This document shows positions 49,499 through 57,646 of a stretch of 64,000 nt of DNA, piece by piece. Source of the stretch: Pseudomonas viridiflava (GTDB taxonomy: Bacteria > Pseudomonadota > Gammaproteobacteria > Pseudomonadales > Pseudomonadaceae); NCBI RefSeq assembly GCF_900591205.1, contig NZ_UUPU01000013.1, forward strand, positions 1 through 64,000, in the 5' to 3' direction. Under the pieces are notes generated by a model that worked only from the letters and a program-made list of their open reading frames with translations, was not told the DNA's origin and did not search any database. The stretch's first letter is position 1, and each line of letters starts with the position of its first letter. A program made the translations under genes and the position numbers.

Positions 49499-50191
49499 AT
49501 GAACGCCCACGACGACGCCGCCCTCTCACAAGTGGCCGGTGCGATTGCAGAACCTGCGCGCACAAAAATGCTTTGCGCGCTGATGGATGGCCATGCGCGC
49601 ACCAGCACCGAGATGGCAGTCATTGCCGGGGTCAGCACCTCCACCGCCAGCGCCCACCTGGCCAGGCTCAAAGACGATGGTTTGCTCAAGCTGCACACCC
49701 AGGGGCGCCATCGCTACTACAGCCTGGCCGGTCAACAGGTAGCTCAGGCTATCGAAGGTCTGATGGTGATCAGTCGCAACACCCCCAAAGCGTTTGTCTC
49801 GACGACACCCACTCGCCTGCAATTTGCGCGCACCTGCTACGACCACATGGCAGGCACACTGGCAGTGCACCTGCATGACCATTTCATCGCTTGCGGCTGG
49901 CTGATTGGCGAGGCGACTTACCAGCTCACCCAGCCTGGCGAAGCCGCGATGGTCGAACTGGGTATTGAGGTGGCGACACTGCGAGCGCAGCGACGGCGGT
50001 TTGCCTGTTCGTGCCTGGACTGGAGCATGCGCCGCCCGCACCTGGCAGGCGCGCTGGGCCCGGCGTTTCTGCAGCACCTTATCCGCCGGCAATGGGTGAC
50101 CCAGGACCTGGACAGCCGGGCGTTGGGCGTCACGGCCAAGGGCCGCAGAGAATTGGAAAACCGATTTGGAATAGTGCCTAACCAACAATAA
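49499..50191 (+). CDS. ArsR-family regulator with extended C-terminus
   Basis: This 230-aa protein has an N-terminal winged helix of the ArsR/SmtB type: IAEPARTKMLCALMDG, then VSTSTASAHLARLKDDGL and the wing GRHRYYSL. No metal-binding Cys pair is visible in the DNA-binding helices. The additional about 120 residues end with a second short winged-helix-like region (TQDLDSRALGVTAKGRREL), and several Cys (FACSCLDW) lie in between. This longer form is common among ArsR-like regulators that sense organic compounds or redox state. It is divergent from the P450 gene. Confidence 0.86.
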   Translation: MNAHDDAALSQVAGAIAEPARTKMLCALMDGHARTSTEMAVIAGVSTSTASAHLARLKDDGLLKLHTQGRHRYYSLAGQQVAQAIEGLMVISRNTPKAFVSTTPTRLQFARTCYDHMAGTLAVHLHDHFIACGWLIGEATYQLTQPGEAAMVELGIEVATLRAQRRRFACSCLDWSMRRPHLAGALGPAFLQHLIRRQWVTQDLDSRALGVTAKGRRELENRFGIVPNQQ

Positions 50192-50200
50192 GGATCAACA

Positions 50201-50229
50201 TGTGGCAGCGGGGTTGCCTGCTCCCACAA
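50201..50229. repeat. Single degenerate REP
   Basis: TGTGGCAGCGGGGTTGCCTG followed by CTCCCACA retains the REP ends with a diverged core. It lies between the ArsR-type gene and the convergent phnP. Confidence 0.5.
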
Positions 50230-50246
50230 TGGCTTGCGGCGCACCC

Positions 50247-50996
50247 TTAAATAACCCGCCCATCCCACCCCACCGTCACATGCCGCGGCAACTCGCGCCG
50301 ATGCTCCAGCAGCCACGCATCCAGCGTGTGCCCCACATGGGTCAACACCCCCAGTTGCGCGCCGGTGTCCTCGATGCTTTGCAACGCCAGCGTCAGGTCA
50401 TTGTGATTGCGCGGTGCGTGCGGCTGCGGCGGCATGGAGCAATCCAGCACCAGCACGTCCAGCGGTTCGCGTTGCAACCAGGCCAGGGTGGCCGGCGGCA
50501 GACCGACCGTGTCGGTGAGGTAGGCGATGCGCCGCCCCTGGCCTTGCAGCAGGTAACCCAGGGTCGGTTTGGAATGCTGCAACGGCAACGCGGTAACGCT
50601 TAGCTCAGCAAACTGCCGGGTCTCGAACTCGGCGAATGGTTGGCTGAAATCGAGAATGCCGGGGTGTTTGTAGAGGTCGGATAAGCCTTCCGGGTCCGCC
50701 GGCCCATGCACCGGGATCACCAACCCCTGGCCCCAGCGCAAATGCAGCAAGCCTTGCGCGTGATCGGCGTGATAGTGGGTTTGGAAAATCCCGTTGAAAC
50801 TGCGCGGCGCGAAGCGCTCGGTGAGGTCGGGCAAGCCGCTGTCGATCAGCCAGCGCTGGTCGCCGCATTCGATCAACGCGCTGCACGGCAGGCGGCGCAG
50901 GCTGGCATCGCTGCGGGCCAGACCGCACGCAGCGCATTCACAGCCATACACCGGGACTTGCCGTGCGTCACCCGTGCCCAGCAGGGTCAGGCGCAT
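50247..50996 (-). CDS. phnP: Phosphoribosyl cyclic phosphodiesterase PhnP
   Basis: This 249-aa metallo-beta-lactamase-fold enzyme opens 5-phosphoribosyl 1,2-cyclic phosphate, the product of the C-P lyase step, to ribose 1,5-bisphosphate. The metal motif is THYHADHAQG (about residue 72), and a family zinc-binding Cys cluster is visible in YGCECAACGLARSD. LTDTVG and LTHVGHTLD give further ligands. The start at 50996 overlaps phnN by 10 bp. With the C-P lyase core missing, its normal substrate source is not obvious. Confidence 0.92.
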   Translation of the reverse strand: MRLTLLGTGDARQVPVYGCECAACGLARSDASLRRLPCSALIECGDQRWLIDSGLPDLTERFAPRSFNGIFQTHYHADHAQGLLHLRWGQGLVIPVHGPADPEGLSDLYKHPGILDFSQPFAEFETRQFAELSVTALPLQHSKPTLGYLLQGQGRRIAYLTDTVGLPPATLAWLQREPLDVLVLDCSMPPQPHAPRNHNDLTLALQSIEDTGAQLGVLTHVGHTLDAWLLEHRRELPRHVTVGWDGRVI

Positions 50997-51559
50997 GCCG
51001 AATGCCCGTGGTCCAGGCAGCACAGCAGGCGCTCGACCGTGTGTTCCAGGGGGCCGGAATTGTCCAGCACAAACAACCCCGAACCATTGCCTGCGATCAA
51101 TTGCGCGGTAAACCGCGCATTGCGCGCCAGGCGTTCCTCGATATCCGCCAGGGACTCACGCCCGCGAGCGATCAGGCGCTGGCGCAACACGGCTTGATCG
51201 ACCGTCAGCAGCAACACCAGTACGGTCGGGTAAAGATCACGGGTTTGCGCCAGATGCGCACGGGAGCCGTTGACCAGCACGTCGTCACCCGCCGCCAGCC
51301 ACGCGTCGATTTCCCCGGGAATGCCGTAGGACAGCCCGTTCGCCTGCCAACTGAGGGCAAACGCGCCCTCGGCCTGCAGCGCGGCAAACTGCTCCGGGCT
51401 CACGCCCTGAGCCGCCTCGCCCACCGCCTCCGCCGAGCGCGTGATCACGCGGCGCACGATACGGCAGCCGCGCTCGGCCAAGCGAGGGCGGGCGGCATCC
51501 AGCAGGCTGTCCTTGCCCGAACCGGATGGCCCGATGAGATAGATCAACCTGCCCGCCAT
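50987..51559 (-). CDS. phnN: Ribose 1,5-bisphosphate phosphokinase PhnN
   Basis: This 190-aa P-loop kinase converts ribose 1,5-bisphosphate to PRPP. The Walker A motif is GPSGSGKDSLL (about residue 10), and the guanylate-kinase-like fold is seen in VNGSRAHLAQTRDLYPTVLVLLLT-type strands and ARGRESLADIEERL. The ATG shares one base with the phnM stop codon. It stays in frame and intact although most of the phn operon is lost. It could feed PRPP from salvage of cyclic ribose phosphates. Confidence 0.92.
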   Translation of the reverse strand: MAGRLIYLIGPSGSGKDSLLDAARPRLAERGCRIVRRVITRSAEAVGEAAQGVSPEQFAALQAEGAFALSWQANGLSYGIPGEIDAWLAAGDDVLVNGSRAHLAQTRDLYPTVLVLLLTVDQAVLRQRLIARGRESLADIEERLARNARFTAQLIAGNGSGLFVLDNSGPLEHTVERLLCCLDHGHSACA

Positions 51560-52704
51560 CAAAACACCCTCTTCGCCTGTCGCCAGACTTGTTGTACTAC
51601 AGGAAGCCCTTCGCGGTTGCGGGCTTGCACCAGGTCCGCACGCAGGCCAATGGCAATTTCCCCGCGATCATCCAGACCCGCCGCTTGCGCAGGCGCCAGG
51701 CTGATCATCTTGACCGCCCGCGACAGGTCGCCGCCGTCTTGTTGATCAGCCAGCACAAACGCGGCCTGCAACAGGCTGGCCGGGTAGTAGTCACTGGAAA
51801 GTATATCCAGCAAACCCTCGGCAGCCAGGCCGGCGGCGGCCACATTACCCGAGTGCGACCCGCCGCGCACCACGTTCGGCGCGCCCATCAAGACTTTCAT
51901 GTTGAGTGCCTGGCAGCCCTTCGCGGCTTCCAGGGTGGTGGGGAATTCGGCGATGGTCATGCCATAGCCCGCCGACTCCTCAACGTGAGCCAACGTCGCG
52001 TCATCATGGCTGGCCACCGACAGGCCGCGCGCCAGGCAATGCTCCACGATGGCGGCGCGGTAACGGTCGCTGTACGCCCGGGAGTTGGCCATTTGCAGCA
52101 CGATAAACGCGTCCATGGTTTCGTCGTTCAGGTGGTATTTGCCCATGTAGTACTCACGGTACTTGGATTCGAGCACAAACTGGCGCTGGCCCGGCGAATG
52201 GTCCATCACCGACACCAGCCGCACCAGCGGGTTTTCCACCAGGTCGCGGAACACGCTGAGGGTGTCCGGATGACACAGCTCGCAACGCAGGTGCAGGTGG
52301 TGTTCGGCGCGGGTCAAGCCGGCGCCTTCGGCCTGGGCGATTGCGTCGAGCATCGCCGGCAGCTTTTTCATGCGGTTGCCCTTGGGGTTCACGTCGCCGA
52401 TGGAGACCGCGTCGAACACCGTGGTGATCCCCGCCGCGATGATCTGCGCGTCATGGCTGAGCACCGCCGAGATCGACGGCCAGTCCACGCCGGGGCGCGG
52501 GGTCATGTGTTTTTCCAGGTTGTCGGTGTGCAACTCCACCAGCCCCGGCAGCAGTACATCACCGCCCAAGTCCTGGGCCTGAGGCAACCGGCTGCGGCCT
52601 TCGGCGATATCGACGATCTTGCCGTCACGCAGCACCACGCAGCCGAGGAACATGCGCTCAGCCGTGACGATCTGAGCATTACTGAGGATCTGTTCAGCGG
52701 GCAT
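51559..52704 (-). CDS. phnM: Phosphonate triphosphate diphosphatase PhnM
   Basis: This 381-aa amidohydrolase-superfamily enzyme removes pyrophosphate from the phosphonate ribosyl triphosphate intermediate. Metal ligands are in [15 protein letters not shown] (about residue 62), [16 protein letters not shown] and SHDDATLAH. The start at 52704 follows GAGGAA and overlaps the phnL remnant by 11 bp. The protein appears intact, but its partners PhnG-PhnL are absent from this locus. Confidence 0.93.
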   Translation of the reverse strand: MPAEQILSNAQIVTAERMFLGCVVLRDGKIVDIAEGRSRLPQAQDLGGDVLLPGLVELHTDNLEKHMTPRPGVDWPSISAVLSHDAQIIAAGITTVFDAVSIGDVNPKGNRMKKLPAMLDAIAQAEGAGLTRAEHHLHLRCELCHPDTLSVFRDLVENPLVRLVSVMDHSPGQRQFVLESKYREYYMGKYHLNDETMDAFIVLQMANSRAYSDRYRAAIVEHCLARGLSVASHDDATLAHVEESAGYGMTIAEFPTTLEAAKGCQALNMKVLMGAPNVVRGGSHSGNVAAAGLAAEGLLDILSSDYYPASLLQAAFVLADQQDGGDLSRAVKMISLAPAQAAGLDDRGEIAIGLRADLVQARNREGLPVVQQVWRQAKRVF

Positions 52705-52924
52705 GGGCGTATTCCTCTTGGGAAGCGGGCGTTGGGGTCATGTCGAAATGGCGGTCGGCCACCGCTTCACGGGCGGCGCGGTCGTGGAAGATGCCGATCA
52801 GCGCGGCGCCGGCGGCCTTGGCTTCGTTCATCAGTTCCAGCACCACCTGGCGGTTGTTGTCGTCCAGGGACGCGGTGGGCTCGTCCAGCAACATCACCGG
52901 CCAGGCCACCATGAAGCCGCGGTT
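52694..52924 (-). pseudogene. phnL: phnL, 3' remnant
   Basis: Only the last about 75 codons of this ABC-type protein remain. They start at RGF, the residues right after the family's signature SGGEQQRVNIA, and keep Walker [14 protein letters not shown] and the H-loop [16 protein letters not shown]. An in-frame stop lies just upstream of the homology, so the Walker A, Q-loop and signature are lost. The break at about 52924 is some 30 bp from a REP pair. A deletion removed the 5' end of phnL and presumably the rest of the upstream phn operon. Confidence 0.9.
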
Positions 52925-52953
52925 TTATGAAAGGTTGCAGCGAGCAGGATTTT

Positions 52954-53085
52954 TGTGGCGAGCGGGCTTGCCCGCGTTGGGCTGCGCAGCAGCCCTGATA
53001 AGAGCACCGAGTTAATCCAGGCAAAACGCATCGCCAGGTTCTGGGGCCGCTTCGCAGCCCAACGCGGGCAAGCCCGCTCGCCACG
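52954..53085. repeat. Long REP pair (GTGGCGAGCGGGCTTGCCCG type)
   Basis: GTGGCGAGCGGGCTTGCCCG continuing into CGTTGGGCTGC is repeated in reverse at 53050-53085, with about 65 bp in between. The arms are about 33 bp, longer than those of the other REPs here, and the type differs (GTGGCGAG ends). It lies at the phnL deletion junction. Confidence 0.87.
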
Positions 53086-53088
53086 AAG

Positions 53089-53670
53089 TCAGAGCGGTGC
53101 AGTCGCTGGAAGCGCCTTCACATTGAAATTCTTCAAAACCAGCATCTCCCCATTCGGAAGCTGCCAATTGAAGAAATCCGAAAAGTCGCCGCGGGCTAAC
53201 GCACGAACCACCTTAGCGACAAAGCCATGCGCTACCAGCAATACAGCACGGGATGGATAGCGCTCTGCCAACTCCACCAAACCTTGGTGCACGCGAGCGA
53301 CCACTTCGGCAATCGACTCACCACCCGTTGGCCCCGCCGCCCATTGCCGCGTTATGTTCTGCGCCCAAAGCGCCGGATGCAGAGCCTCGGCTTGCGCCTG
53401 GGTCAAACCCTCGAAAACCCCGACATCGCGCTCGCGAAAGCGGTCCATCGTCACAGGCTCGAGGTGCAACTCACGGTTAAGAATCTGCGCCGTTTGCTGG
53501 GCTCGCAGGCGTGGGGAAACGATCAACACGTCAATGCCGTCGGGCAATTCCTTGCTCAGCGTTAAAGCCTGCTCCCTGCCCCGTTCCGTAAGCTGCGGAT
53601 CGAGTGCACCGAGATAGCGGTGCTCGGCGTTGGCCCAGGTTTCGCCGTGGCGTGTGACGTAAAGGTGCAT
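53089..53670 (-). CDS. Histidine phosphatase family protein
   Basis: This 193-aa phosphoglycerate-mutase-like phosphatase begins with the catalytic motif LYVTRHGETWANAEHRY (RHG at about residue 7). The second His is in VAHGFVAKVVRAL (about 150), and ESIAEVVARV holds the usual acid. Short members of this family (CobC-, GpmB- or PhoE-like) act on various phosphate esters; the substrate is not predictable. It lies next to the phn deletion junction on the same strand, which may be accidental. Confidence 0.87.
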   Translation of the reverse strand: MHLYVTRHGETWANAEHRYLGALDPQLTERGREQALTLSKELPDGIDVLIVSPRLRAQQTAQILNRELHLEPVTMDRFRERDVGVFEGLTQAQAEALHPALWAQNITRQWAAGPTGGESIAEVVARVHQGLVELAERYPSRAVLLVAHGFVAKVVRALARGDFSDFFNWQLPNGEMLVLKNFNVKALPATAPL

Positions 53671-53893
53671 GAGGTCGGTCTCGGGAAAGGTTGAAGTCGG
53701 GATGGTAATAACTGATTCGAACGGTCGAAACTCGTTCGCACGCGCAAGTTTTAATTACATATGAGTCTAAACAACTGTCAGAAGTAACAGGTACTTGGTC
53801 TTTAGATAATGCTTAGAGTTAACCATCGCGACTACCAGTCAAAGCAGCATAGTGGGAGCCTGGAGGAGCGACTTTATACAGTCTCAGGGAGCG
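53671..53893. other. Intergenic AT-richer region
   Basis: The 223 bp separating the divergent phosphatase and cysteine-rich protein genes are clearly less GC-rich than the chromosome around them. No gene, REP or strong hairpin is seen. The sequence TAGATAATGCTTAGAG near 53803 could hold a -10 for the downstream gene, without a clear -35. Confidence 0.3.
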
Positions 53894-54229
53894 ATGAAAA
53901 TGAACATCTCCAAAAAATGGCTACTGCCATGTGCGTCACTATTGCTGATTATGGTCAGTGCCCATGGTTTTGCCGAAGATGATTGCCCCACGGCATTCAT
54001 GAAAAGTTCAGCGGCGCAAACTTGCAGTGGGAACAAAGTGACTACTGAAAGTCCCACTGGCACCTGCAATTTGGACCAGACGTGCTTGGGAACAGGTACG
54101 TTCAGCAATGCTGGCGGTAGGTGGATGCGTACTTCACCAGACCGGGCAAGAAATATAATTTCGGTACCACTGAAATATGTGAAACAGCTTGTTAACTGCG
54201 ACAGCATGTTATCTACCGTAGGTTGTTAG
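53894..54229 (+). CDS. Small secreted cysteine-rich protein of unknown function
   Basis: This 111-aa protein starts at the ATG after GGGAGCG and has a clear signal peptide (KKWLLPCASLLLIMVSAHGF, cleavage near AEDD). The mature chain of about 85 residues has six Cys, in DDCP, QTCSG, GTCNLDQTC, VNCD and the terminal VGC, consistent with three disulfides and an extracytoplasmic location. The spacing and the final ISVPLKYVKQLVNCD faintly recall cyanovirin-like lectin repeats, but this is weak. AT-richer DNA around it suggests acquired sequence. No family is firmly recognised. Confidence 0.65.
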   Translation: MKMNISKKWLLPCASLLLIMVSAHGFAEDDCPTAFMKSSAAQTCSGNKVTTESPTGTCNLDQTCLGTGTFSNAGGRWMRTSPDRARNIISVPLKYVKQLVNCDSMLSTVGC

Positions 54230-54390
54230 TTAGCGGGTCACTCGCTCTCGCCAGCAGTAGGTCAACAGCTTCGGGCAAAATAAGGCAGCGGACTGATCAT
54301 TCCCTCACCCCGCGCGGGAATGCCACTTTAGACTTTTCCTACAATCTCTGTAGCTTGCAGTTGCTATAACTCACCGTTAGCCTCTCGCAG

Positions 54391-54583
54391 TCGCTGCTCA
54401 TCAGCGATCAGGCTTGGTCGCCTGGGTTAGAATGGCGCACAGTGCCGCGCAAGCGGCATTATTGTGTTCGCGTTATGGCGAGCTGTGCGTGGGAGGGCTT
54501 AGGCCCTGCCGGGTTTCCATTCCCTGGTCGACCAACCTACGTACGGCTCACCACCCTCCTGCTTGGTCGCAGATATGGTGAGC
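54391..54583 (+). ncRNA. Candidate structured RNA or leader upstream of the DUF6124-type gene
   Basis: This gene-poor stretch contains nested complementary arms. They are: hairpin TCGCTG/CAGCGA (54391-54396, 54402-54407); GGTT/AACC (54425-54428, 54534-54537); GAATGG/CCATTC (54430-54435, 54517-54522); CGCACAG/CTGTGCG (54436-54442, 54483-54489); TGCCGC-GCAA-GCGGCA (54443-54458), a GNRA hairpin; GTTCGC/GCGAGC (54466-54471, 54778-type partner at 54478-54483); AGGGC-TTAG-GCCCT (54494-54507); and GCTCACCA/TGGTGAGC (54546-54553, 54576-54583). The last arm ends 11 bases before GGAG of the next gene. A direct repeat GCTTGGTCGC (54412, 54561) brackets most of it. It may be a cis-regulatory leader, a small RNA or a mobile cassette. 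Confidence 0.5.
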
Positions 54584-54607
54584 TCCAACTGAATGGAGAT
54601 TTACTGC

Positions 54608-54874
54608 ATGAAAAAAGTCACACCCAATCCCCCGCCGTCCCTCTCGGATGACACCCCACCCAATTTCATCTTCACCGTCCGCCCCGGCCTCAGCACCGAA
54701 GTTGCCTTGAGCAATGCCAGCGAGATGCTGGAATCGGCGACGGTGTGTGCCTACGACTGCGCCGAGCACTTGGAGGGCACAGGCCGCAAGCAGGTGTTGG
54801 CGGTGGTGCAGATGATTGAGATTGCGCGGTTGTTGGTGGATCAAGCGCTGAATCGGGAGTGTCCGGTAGCCTGA
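54608..54874 (+). CDS. DUF6124-type small protein
   Basis: This 88-aa protein begins MKKVTPNPPPSLSDD and continues with FTVRPGLSTEVALSNASEML and a helical C-terminal half (HLEGTGRKQVLAVVQMIEIARLLVDQAL). This matches a small protein family (DUF3077/DUF6124) that is common and multi-copy in fluorescent pseudomonads and has no known function. The helix-rich, soluble form suggests a small dimer. The ATG at 54608 lies 9 bases after GGAG; an in-frame ATG at 54593 lies before that site and is less likely. It is directly preceded by the structured region. Confidence 0.8.
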   Translation: MKKVTPNPPPSLSDDTPPNFIFTVRPGLSTEVALSNASEMLESATVCAYDCAEHLEGTGRKQVLAVVQMIEIARLLVDQALNRECPVA

Positions 54875-54890
54875 CAGAGCGGTAATCCCC

Positions 54891-54980
54891 TGTGGGAGCG
54901 GGCTTGCTCGCGAAAGCGGTATGTCAGTCAACCCATTCGGTACTGACCCACCGCTTTCGCGAGCAAGCCCGCTCCCACAT
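54891..54980. repeat. REP pair (GCGGGCTTGCTCGCGA type)
   Basis: Two inverted TGTGGGAGCGGGCTTGCTCG copies face each other with extended complementarity (AAAGCGGT/ACCGCTTT) in their inner parts. The core matches the REP beside the RAYT gene. Confidence 0.88.
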
Positions 54981-55019
54981 TTGATCTTCAGGGTTTGGAG
55001 GGGTGTATTTCAAAGGCAT

Positions 55020-55051
55020 GAAAAAGGCGACCTTTCAAAGGTCGCCTTTTG
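55020..55051. terminator. Rho-independent terminator of the lipoprotein/ccm operon
   Basis: GGCGACC-TTTCAAA-GGTCGCC with A-tracts before and T-tracts after forms a stem that works for both directions. It directly touches the end of the proline-rich lipoprotein gene. Confidence 0.87.
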
Positions 55052-55447
55052 TCATTGCGCGTACTGCTTGCTCAGCCCCGGCGGCACGCCGTGCACGTCG
55101 GTGTCTTCCCAGGGCCCGTTCGGGCTGATGGAGCGGCTCCAGCCGTTGCTCCAGCGGTAGTAGGTGCGCTGGCGGTAGAAGGTGTCGGGCTGCTCTTCCA
55201 GCACATACACCTGCATCTTGCCGTCCCAGTGGCTGGCGGCGCCCGGTGGTGGGGCGAAGGTTGGCGAGGAGCTTGGCAGCGGTTTTGGCGCCGGCGTCAC
55301 CGGGCCGGAGGGCTTGGTGCTCGGCTGGGTCGACGGGCCTGAGGGTGGGATGGTCGGGCCAGTAGGCGCCGGAGGTGGCCGGTGGACCGCACAAGCGCTC
55401 AGCCCCAATACCAAGCTGAGCAGGGTGATACGTGCAAGAGCGGTCAT
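55052..55447 (-). CDS. Proline-rich lipoprotein
   Basis: This 131-aa protein has a signal peptide with the lipobox LSAC (about Cys19), so it is lipid-anchored. A Pro/Ser/Thr-rich linker of about 50 residues (PPPAPTGPTIPPSGPSTQPS) is followed by a compact C-terminal part rich in aromatic residues (DTFYRQRTYYRWSNGWSRS). The linker could span part of the periplasm. The ATG at 55447 has better spacing from GAGGAA than the one two codons earlier. It follows ccmI by 15 bp and may be co-transcribed with the ccm operon; a function in that process is not established. Confidence 0.78.
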   Translation of the reverse strand: MTALARITLLSLVLGLSACAVHRPPPAPTGPTIPPSGPSTQPSTKPSGPVTPAPKPLPSSSPTFAPPPGAASHWDGKMQVYVLEEQPDTFYRQRTYYRWSNGWSRSISPNGPWEDTDVHGVPPGLSKQYAQ

Positions 55448-55462
55448 AGGCATTTCCTCGAA

Positions 55463-56647
55463 TTACTGGTCCGGACTGTCGATGGTCAGCGGCTGCGTGG
55501 CAGTGGTGCTGCTGGCCAGGGGTTGGCTGCGGCCGATCCACTCGCCTGTAGTCGGTTGACCGGCCCGGGATATGCGCGCAACCAGTTGGACTTCAGGGAA
55601 GTTGGACAGTTTCAACTGCGGCATCATCGCATCGGCATCGCCCAATTCGACGGTGACCGGCAGCTCGGCGACGGTCACGCGTTTGGCCGCCAGCGGCGCC
55701 GGCGGGCCGTTTACCGCACGGGCGAAGATGAACACGCTGTCGGTTGGCAGGGCCTTGGCCTTCACTTCGGCGGACAGGTCCACACGCACTTTCATCACGC
55801 TTTTTTGCGCAACAGTACCGCCGCTCTCTTTGAGCTTTTCGGCCGCCCGGTCGATGCCGCCTTGCAGCGCCGCACGGGAGTTGTCTTGCGGTGGCAGTTG
55901 CGCCAACAGGCGATTCCAGTAGTCGATTGCCTCTTGATAACGCTGGCCTTCAAAGGCGGCGATGCCGAGCAAGCCGAGGCTGGTGACTTCCTTGGGGTCG
56001 AGCTTCAAGGCTTCGTCGGTCAGGGCCTGGACCTTCGGCGACCACTGTTTGTTGTCGGCAAAGTACTGCGCCTGGGCCCACTGGCCGAGCAGTTCCGGCT
56101 GGCGACCGGCGAGTGCCACGGTGCGTTCGAAGATCCTGGCGGCGTCGGCCGAGCGATCCTGGGCCATATAAGCGCGGCCGAGGAAGTACAAGCCTTCGGC
56201 GGAGTCCGGTTGCGCAGCGGCAGCGCGCTCCAGGCGGCGGGTCATGTCTTGCATGGACACCGGCGGCTGGGAGAATTCGCGGGTCAGTTCAACCTTGTCG
56301 CTGGCGCCAAAGTGCAGGTACAGGCCCAGGCCCAACACCGGCACCAGCACCGCGGCGAGCAACGGCAGCGGTTTGCCCAGGCGCAATTCGCGGGGCTTTT
56401 CCACGCCTTCGGTATCGGCCAGCAATTCGCGAGCGGCCTCGGCGCGGCCGGTGTCGAGTTGCGCGGCGTTGAGCACGCCTTCGTCCTGCTGCACTTGCAA
56501 CTCGGCGACACGCTCTTGGTAAAGCGCCACGTTCAGCGCGGTGCGATCCTCTTCACGCTGGGCGCGACGGCCGCGCAACACAGGGATCAACAGAAAACTC
56601 AGGGCAATCAGAAGCAGCAAGCCGGCTGCGAGCCAGAAATCAATCAT
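55463..56647 (-). CDS. ccmI: Cytochrome c maturation protein CcmI
   Basis: This 394-aa apocytochrome c chaperone has two N-terminal membrane helices (about residues 1-25 and 95-115) with a cytoplasmic loop between. A periplasmic TPR domain ([40 protein letters not shown]) and a C-terminal beta-rich domain (about 280-390) of the long CcmI form follow. It presents apocytochrome to CcmF/CcmH. The start at 56647 (MIDFWLAAG) overlaps ccmH by 8 bp. It is the last ccm gene. Confidence 0.94.
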   Translation of the reverse strand: MIDFWLAAGLLLLIALSFLLIPVLRGRRAQREEDRTALNVALYQERVAELQVQQDEGVLNAAQLDTGRAEAARELLADTEGVEKPRELRLGKPLPLLAAVLVPVLGLGLYLHFGASDKVELTREFSQPPVSMQDMTRRLERAAAAQPDSAEGLYFLGRAYMAQDRSADAARIFERTVALAGRQPELLGQWAQAQYFADNKQWSPKVQALTDEALKLDPKEVTSLGLLGIAAFEGQRYQEAIDYWNRLLAQLPPQDNSRAALQGGIDRAAEKLKESGGTVAQKSVMKVRVDLSAEVKAKALPTDSVFIFARAVNGPPAPLAAKRVTVAELPVTVELGDADAMMPQLKLSNFPEVQLVARISRAGQPTTGEWIGRSQPLASSTTATQPLTIDSPDQ

Positions 56648-57113
56648 CAGTCTTGGTGTCCAGCAATTGGTCGAGGCGTTTACGCTCTTCAGGGGACAGC
56701 GTGTCGCAGCCATCGGTCGGCGCGACGCGGCGACGGCGCACGATCACCGCCATCACCACCACGCCGGCCAGCAACAGCCCGGCGGGGCCGAACCAGAGCA
56801 ACGCGGTCTTGCCGGTGAGGGCCGGTTTGTAGCGCACGAAATCACCGTAGCGGTCGACCATGAAGTCGATGATCTGCTGGTTGTCCTTGCCCTCCCCCAG
56901 CATGCGGAAGATTTCTTTGCGCAGGTCGGCGGCGATCGGCGCGTTGGAGTCGGCGATGTCCTGGTTCTGGCATTTGGGGCAGCGCAGTTCCTTGGTCAGT
57001 TCGCGGAAACGCTCGCGGTCTGCGTCCTTGGCAAACTCGTAAGTGTCGATGGCCGCATGCGCGACGCCGACCAGTCCCAGTGCGAGAACAGCCGCGGCTA
57101 ACAGACGCTTCAT
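56640..57113 (-). CDS. ccmH: Cytochrome c maturation thioredoxin-like protein CcmH
   Basis: This 157-aa protein has a signal peptide ending GVAHAAID, a periplasmic three-helix domain with the redox pair [17 protein letters not shown] (about residue 44) and a C-terminal membrane anchor (about 105-125). It reduces the apocytochrome CXXCH thiols for haem attachment by CcmF. It lacks the fused TPR part of E. coli CcmH because CcmI is separate. It overlaps ccmG by 4 bp. Confidence 0.95.
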   Translation of the reverse strand: MKRLLAAAVLALGLVGVAHAAIDTYEFAKDADRERFRELTKELRCPKCQNQDIADSNAPIAADLRKEIFRMLGEGKDNQQIIDFMVDRYGDFVRYKPALTGKTALLWFGPAGLLLAGVVVMAVIVRRRRVAPTDGCDTLSPEERKRLDQLLDTKTDD

Positions 57114-57646
57114 GGTTTGGCCTCATCGACCAGCGCCTGGTACTTGGCGGCCAGTTGCTCGCGCCACACCACTTCGTCGATCACGCCGACGTACTTGTCG
57201 CGGATCACGCCTTTGGCGTCAATAAAGAAGGTTTCCGGGGCGCCGTACACGCCGAGGTTCAACCCCAGATTGCCGTCTTCGTCGCGGATATCCAGCTGAT
57301 ACGGGTTATGGAACTCGGCCAGCCACTTCAAGGCTGCCGCATTGTCGTCCTTGTAGTTGATGCCGTAGATCACCACGCCCTTCTCGGCCAGCGCGTTGAG
57401 TACCGGGTGCTCAACACGGCAGGAAATGCACCAGGTGCCCCACACGTTGACCAGTGCCGGTTTGCCCAACAGGTCGGCCTGGGTCAGGGTTTTGTCACCC
57501 TGCACCGTCGGCAGCGAAAACGCCGGGAACGGTTTGCCGATCATCGCCGACGGCAGCTCGGCCGGGTCCAGATACAACCCGCGATACAAAAACACTGCAA
57601 CCACCAAAAATGCCGCCAGCGGCAATACCATCAACCAACGCTTCAT
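57110..57646 (-). CDS. ccmG: Thiol:disulfide interchange protein CcmG/DsbE
   Basis: This 178-aa membrane-anchored thioredoxin has an N-terminal helix (about residues 4-22) and the active site WGTWCISCRVEHP (about 80), a WCxxC variant that keeps the two Cys. GVYGAPETFFID is the cis-Pro region of the CcmG type. It passes reducing power to CcmH or the apocytochrome. It overlaps ccmF and ccmH by 4 bp each. Confidence 0.95.
   Translation of the reverse strand: MKRWLMVLPLAAFLVVAVFLYRGLYLDPAELPSAMIGKPFPAFSLPTVQGDKTLTQADLLGKPALVNVWGTWCISCRVEHPVLNALAEKGVVIYGINYKDDNAAALKWLAEFHNPYQLDIRDEDGNLGLNLGVYGAPETFFIDAKGVIRDKYVGVIDEVVWREQLAAKYQALVDEAKP

Noticed and set aside
52694..52912. 72-aa stand-alone ABC protein starting at MVAWP
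   Set aside because: The homology begins three residues before this Met, at RGF, directly after the place of the lost signature motif. It is a truncated phnL, not a real small gene.
54442..54651. 69-codon open frame through the structured region
   Set aside because: Its start lies within the pairing arms, it has no ribosome-binding site, it overlaps the true DUF6124-type start, and the region is better explained as structured RNA. Translation cannot be fully excluded.
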